This document shows positions 13,850 to 15,141 of a DNA stretch of 15,141 nucleotides, one piece after another. The stretch is from Scatosoma sp045537295 (lineage in GTDB: Bacteria > Bacillota > Clostridia > Christensenellales > Borkfalkiaceae), in NCBI GenBank assembly GCA_045537295.1, contig JAZSPG010000094.1:1-15141 (forward strand). Direction: 5' to 3'. The notes beneath the pieces are model-generated. The model saw only the letters and a list, made by a program, of their open reading frames with translations, was not told where the DNA came from and made no database searches. Position 1 is the stretch's first letter. The number at the start of each line of letters is the position of its first letter. Position numbers and translations under genes: made by a program.

Positions 13850-13878
13850 TTGACAAATAATCGCGTATATGCTATAGT
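13850..13878 (+). promoter_or_regulatory. Rightward promoter of the right-end gene
   Basis: TTGACA (13850-13855), 17-bp spacer, TATAGT (13873-13878), with extended -10 TG at 13870-13871. It is very similar to the late promoter at 92-120: both share CTTGACAAA and TATGCTAT at the same spacing. Confidence 0.8.
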
Positions 13879-13886
13879 ATCATCAT

Positions 13887-13956
13887 ACCCGCAAGCGGGG
13901 TTGCAACCGCTCAGAGTTTTGCAACAGTCGTAAGACTTATGTAGTGCGTTGCAAAA
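13887..13956 (+). promoter_or_regulatory. Structured leader with alternative stems before the right-end gene
   Basis: CCCGC-AA-GCGGG is followed by GTTGCAA (13900-13906), which can pair with TTGCAAC (13919-13925). The longer TTTTGCAAC (13917-13925) can instead pair over 9 bp with GTTGCAAAA (13948-13956), enclosing a small AGTC-GTAA-GACT hairpin. The two pairings exclude each other, and the second stem ends 9 nt before the GGGGGT ribosome binding site. Alternatively the three GTTGCAA-type sites are DNA operators. Confidence 0.5.
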
Positions 13957-13979
13957 TAATCAAAATGGGGGTTACTACC

Positions 13980-14873
13980 ATGTCTAACACGAAAAACAAC
14001 GCTCTTACTAACAACGCCGCGAACGCCCCGATTGTTATCACGGCGGACCTCTGGAAACGTGCCGGAATCACGATTGACACAAGCAAGGACGCCGCGACGA
14101 TTGCACGGCAAAACCTCAAAGACGCCGGAGCCGCTTACATCCCCATGGGCACCGACAGCGACGCTTTGCTTGTTATCATGGACGGTGTGCGGACGAACAT
14201 TGACGCGTCCGAAAACGCACGGCGTAACGCTTGCGTTATGCTTGCGGCGATCGACGCAAGCGGAGAATACCGCAAAGCCCTTAACGCTAATGGCAAGCCG
14301 TACACGTCCACGCTTGCGCTTGCGCGGGACCTGTTTCCGACGCTGGAAAAGTCCACCGTTGCCAACTTTATCGGCGCGGGGCGGTCCGTATATTTGCCCG
14401 CTATCAACGGGCGATTTGGTAAAACGGGCAGTCGTGTCATGTTAGAGCAAACGCCGTCTAACGCCGCTGTCCTTAAGGGCGTTATCGCCGACGATAGCAC
14501 GAGGGACGCCGCACTTAAAGCCGTGCAAGAGGCGGTTAAGAAGCAAGGCAAGCTGACAAAGCGCGCCGCGCAAGAGATTGTAAAGGGAATCAAAAGCCCG
14601 TCGCAAGACGGCGGTAAGCCTGACAGTGACAAGACGATGGAAAAGGCAAAATCCGAAATGTCCGAAATGGACAAGTACAATACCGTCCTGAAAAAAATGC
14701 TCAATTACGTTCCGCAAGCGGCGCGTGATACAAGTTCCGGCGACATTAACATCACAATCCCGGAAAACGTCAAAGACGATTTCAAACGGACCTTGCAAGA
14801 GGCGGTTATTAGCACGGACGCGCATGACGCACAGATTGTCCTTAAGGCGTTATGCAAGGTGATTTGTGGATAA
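13980..14873 (+). CDS. Putative DNA-binding protein with central helix-turn-helix, unknown
   Basis: The 297-residue product is not confidently recognised. A central segment, residues 107-131 (KPYTSTLALARDLFPTLEKS and following TVANF), has the pattern of a helix-turn-helix similar in style to ParB/KorB-type DNA-binding domains, followed by a basic helical region (174-207) and a polar linker (207-228). The N-terminus is Asn/Ala-rich. ATG 13980 is chosen because GGGGGT lies 9 nt upstream. The gene is visibly GC-richer than the tail genes, contains no palindrome but is closely flanked by copies 24, 25 and 26, and is followed by a parS site. It could bind the dispersed palindromes or the TGTTCGAT sites, or act as an early regulator; these are hypotheses. 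Confidence 0.6.
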   Translation: MSNTKNNALTNNAANAPIVITADLWKRAGITIDTSKDAATIARQNLKDAGAAYIPMGTDSDALLVIMDGVRTNIDASENARRNACVMLAAIDASGEYRKALNANGKPYTSTLALARDLFPTLEKSTVANFIGAGRSVYLPAINGRFGKTGSRVMLEQTPSNAAVLKGVIADDSTRDAALKAVQEAVKKQGKLTKRAAQEIVKGIKSPSQDGGKPDSDKTMEKAKSEMSEMDKYNTVLKKMLNYVPQAARDTSSGDINITIPENVKDDFKRTLQEAVISTDAHDAQIVLKALCKVICG

Positions 14874-14875
14874 GA

Positions 14876-14893
14876 GGTCTGTCCGGTCAGACC
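14876..14893. repeat. 18-bp near-palindrome, copy 25
   Basis: GGTCTGTCCGGTCAGACC, two bases after the stop codon of the right-end gene. Confidence 0.9.
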
Positions 14894-14928
14894 GAGAAGT
14901 AGCAACAAACAAGTGTTCGATTGAATAT

Positions 14929-14944
14929 AGTTTCACGTGAAACA
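14929..14944. promoter_or_regulatory. parS-like centromere site (host ParB/Spo0J target)
   Basis: AGTTTCACGTGAAACA differs only in its first base from the chromosomal parS consensus TGTTTCACGTGAAACA; its inner 14 bases are a perfect palindrome. In bacteria this site nucleates ParB (Spo0J) loading. No ParB with recognisable CTP-binding motifs is encoded here, so the host protein is the likely partner. It lies in the intergenic stretch between copy 25 and the right-end terminator. Confidence 0.75.
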
Positions 14945-14946
14945 TT

Positions 14947-14987
14947 GCGACGCCCTATCTGCCGAACGCGGATAGGGCGTCGCATTT
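14947..14987 (+). terminator. Terminator of the right-end gene
   Basis: GCGACGCCCTATC (14947-14959) pairs perfectly over 13 bp with GATAGGGCGTCGC (14971-14983), followed by ATTTT. The 11-nt loop TGCCGAACGCG is the exact complement of the loop of the terminator at 7040, which is also read on the plus strand. Confidence 0.85.
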
Positions 14988-14988
14988 T

Positions 14989-15006
14989 AGTCTGTCCGGT
15001 CAGACC
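14989..15006. repeat. 18-bp near-palindrome, copy 26
   Basis: AGTCTGTCCGGTCAGACC directly after the terminator T-tract, as at copy 11. The following GGA extends it into a second overlapping inverted repeat TCCGGTC-A-GACCGGA. Confidence 0.9.
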
Positions 15007-15074
15007 GGACTTTAACGATTTAGCGTAGTGAAGTGTAGATGTACATATGTTCGATTATTTTTTATCTATTTCTA

Positions 15075-15094
15075 GCAAGAAGGAGGTTTCTTGC
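15075..15094 (+). other. Hairpin presenting a ribosome binding site in its loop
   Basis: GCAAGAA (15075-15081) and TTCTTGC (15088-15094) form a perfect 7-bp stem with loop GGAGGT. An in-frame TTG at 15091 opens a frame that runs off the window end, so this may be the regulated start of a further gene; evidence is thin. Confidence 0.45.
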
Positions 15095-15141
15095 AAGTCT
15101 GTCATTCTAATTATTGTTTATTTGCTAGAGTAAGAGGTTGT

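Noticed and set aside
14135..14704. Long minus-strand open frame opposite the right-end gene
   Set aside because: It mirrors the GC-rich coding frame of 13980-14873, has no ribosome binding site, and its protein has no recognisable features.
60..15006. CRISPR array
   Set aside because: The repeats are dispersed over the whole window with spacings from 29 bp to 2.3 kb and lie inside genes; there is no array of regular spacers and no cas gene.
60..15006. Repeats as intrinsic terminators
   Set aside because: Few copies are followed by a T-run on the transcribed strand, the stems contain a mismatch, and many lie in the middle of genes and operons.
1..15141. Terminal inverted repeats of a complete linear genome
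   Set aside because: The first bases and the reverse complement of the last bases share only a loose ACCTC.TA pattern; this is too weak, and the true ends may be missing.

Overview
This window looks like most or all of a small (about 15 kb) tailed-phage genome of the phi29/Picovirinae type, with protein-primed DNA replication. The host was probably a Gram-positive bacterium, perhaps a gut Firmicute. The evidence is a phi29 gp10-like connector, a phi29-type B-family DNA polymerase with all exonuclease and polymerase motifs, a terminal-protein candidate just upstream of it, a gp16-like packaging ATPase and a gp9-like tail knob. The host inference rests on strong AGGAGGTGA-type ribosome binding sites and near-consensus sigma-A promoters. 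No endolysin or scaffold gene was recognised. A leftward ribosome binding site at the extreme left edge suggests that another gene lies just outside the window.

Layout. (i) 1-216: leader with a strong rightward promoter and three copies of an 18-bp near-palindrome. (ii) 217-7005, rightward: connector, lower-collar-like protein, major capsid protein, a small proline-rich protein with a second internal start, an adhesin-like protein and a 731-residue tail knob, ending in a terminator at 7040-7074. (iii) 13514-7108, leftward from a strong promoter at 13627-13599: zinc-ribbon protein, SSB-like protein, terminal protein, DNA polymerase, two small proteins, packaging ATPase and four very small proteins, three of them with membrane segments (a possible lysis or membrane cassette). 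Two of the four are too short to have been found without following their ribosome binding sites. (iv) 13515-13979: divergent control region. (v) 13980-14873, rightward: a DNA-binding-like protein of unknown function. It is followed by a near-consensus chromosomal parS site, a terminator and the right-end sequence.

The outstanding feature is a dispersed 18-bp near-palindrome, consensus RGTCTGWCYRGWCAGACY. I found 25 full copies plus one half copy, roughly one per 600 bp. Copies lie at gene junctions, around all three promoters, across stop codons and in-frame inside genes. One lies directly before the polymerase motif C codons and one lies in the overlap of the terminal protein and polymerase frames. 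All but one copy break the perfect symmetry of the core, and nearly all do so in one of two ways (11 copies of each). The tail module at 4136-7005 is almost free of them and visibly AT-richer. The repeats look like a genome-wide recognition system for a phage or host protein, or a processing signal. The parS site suggests that the phage can also recruit the host ParB/Spo0J segregation protein.
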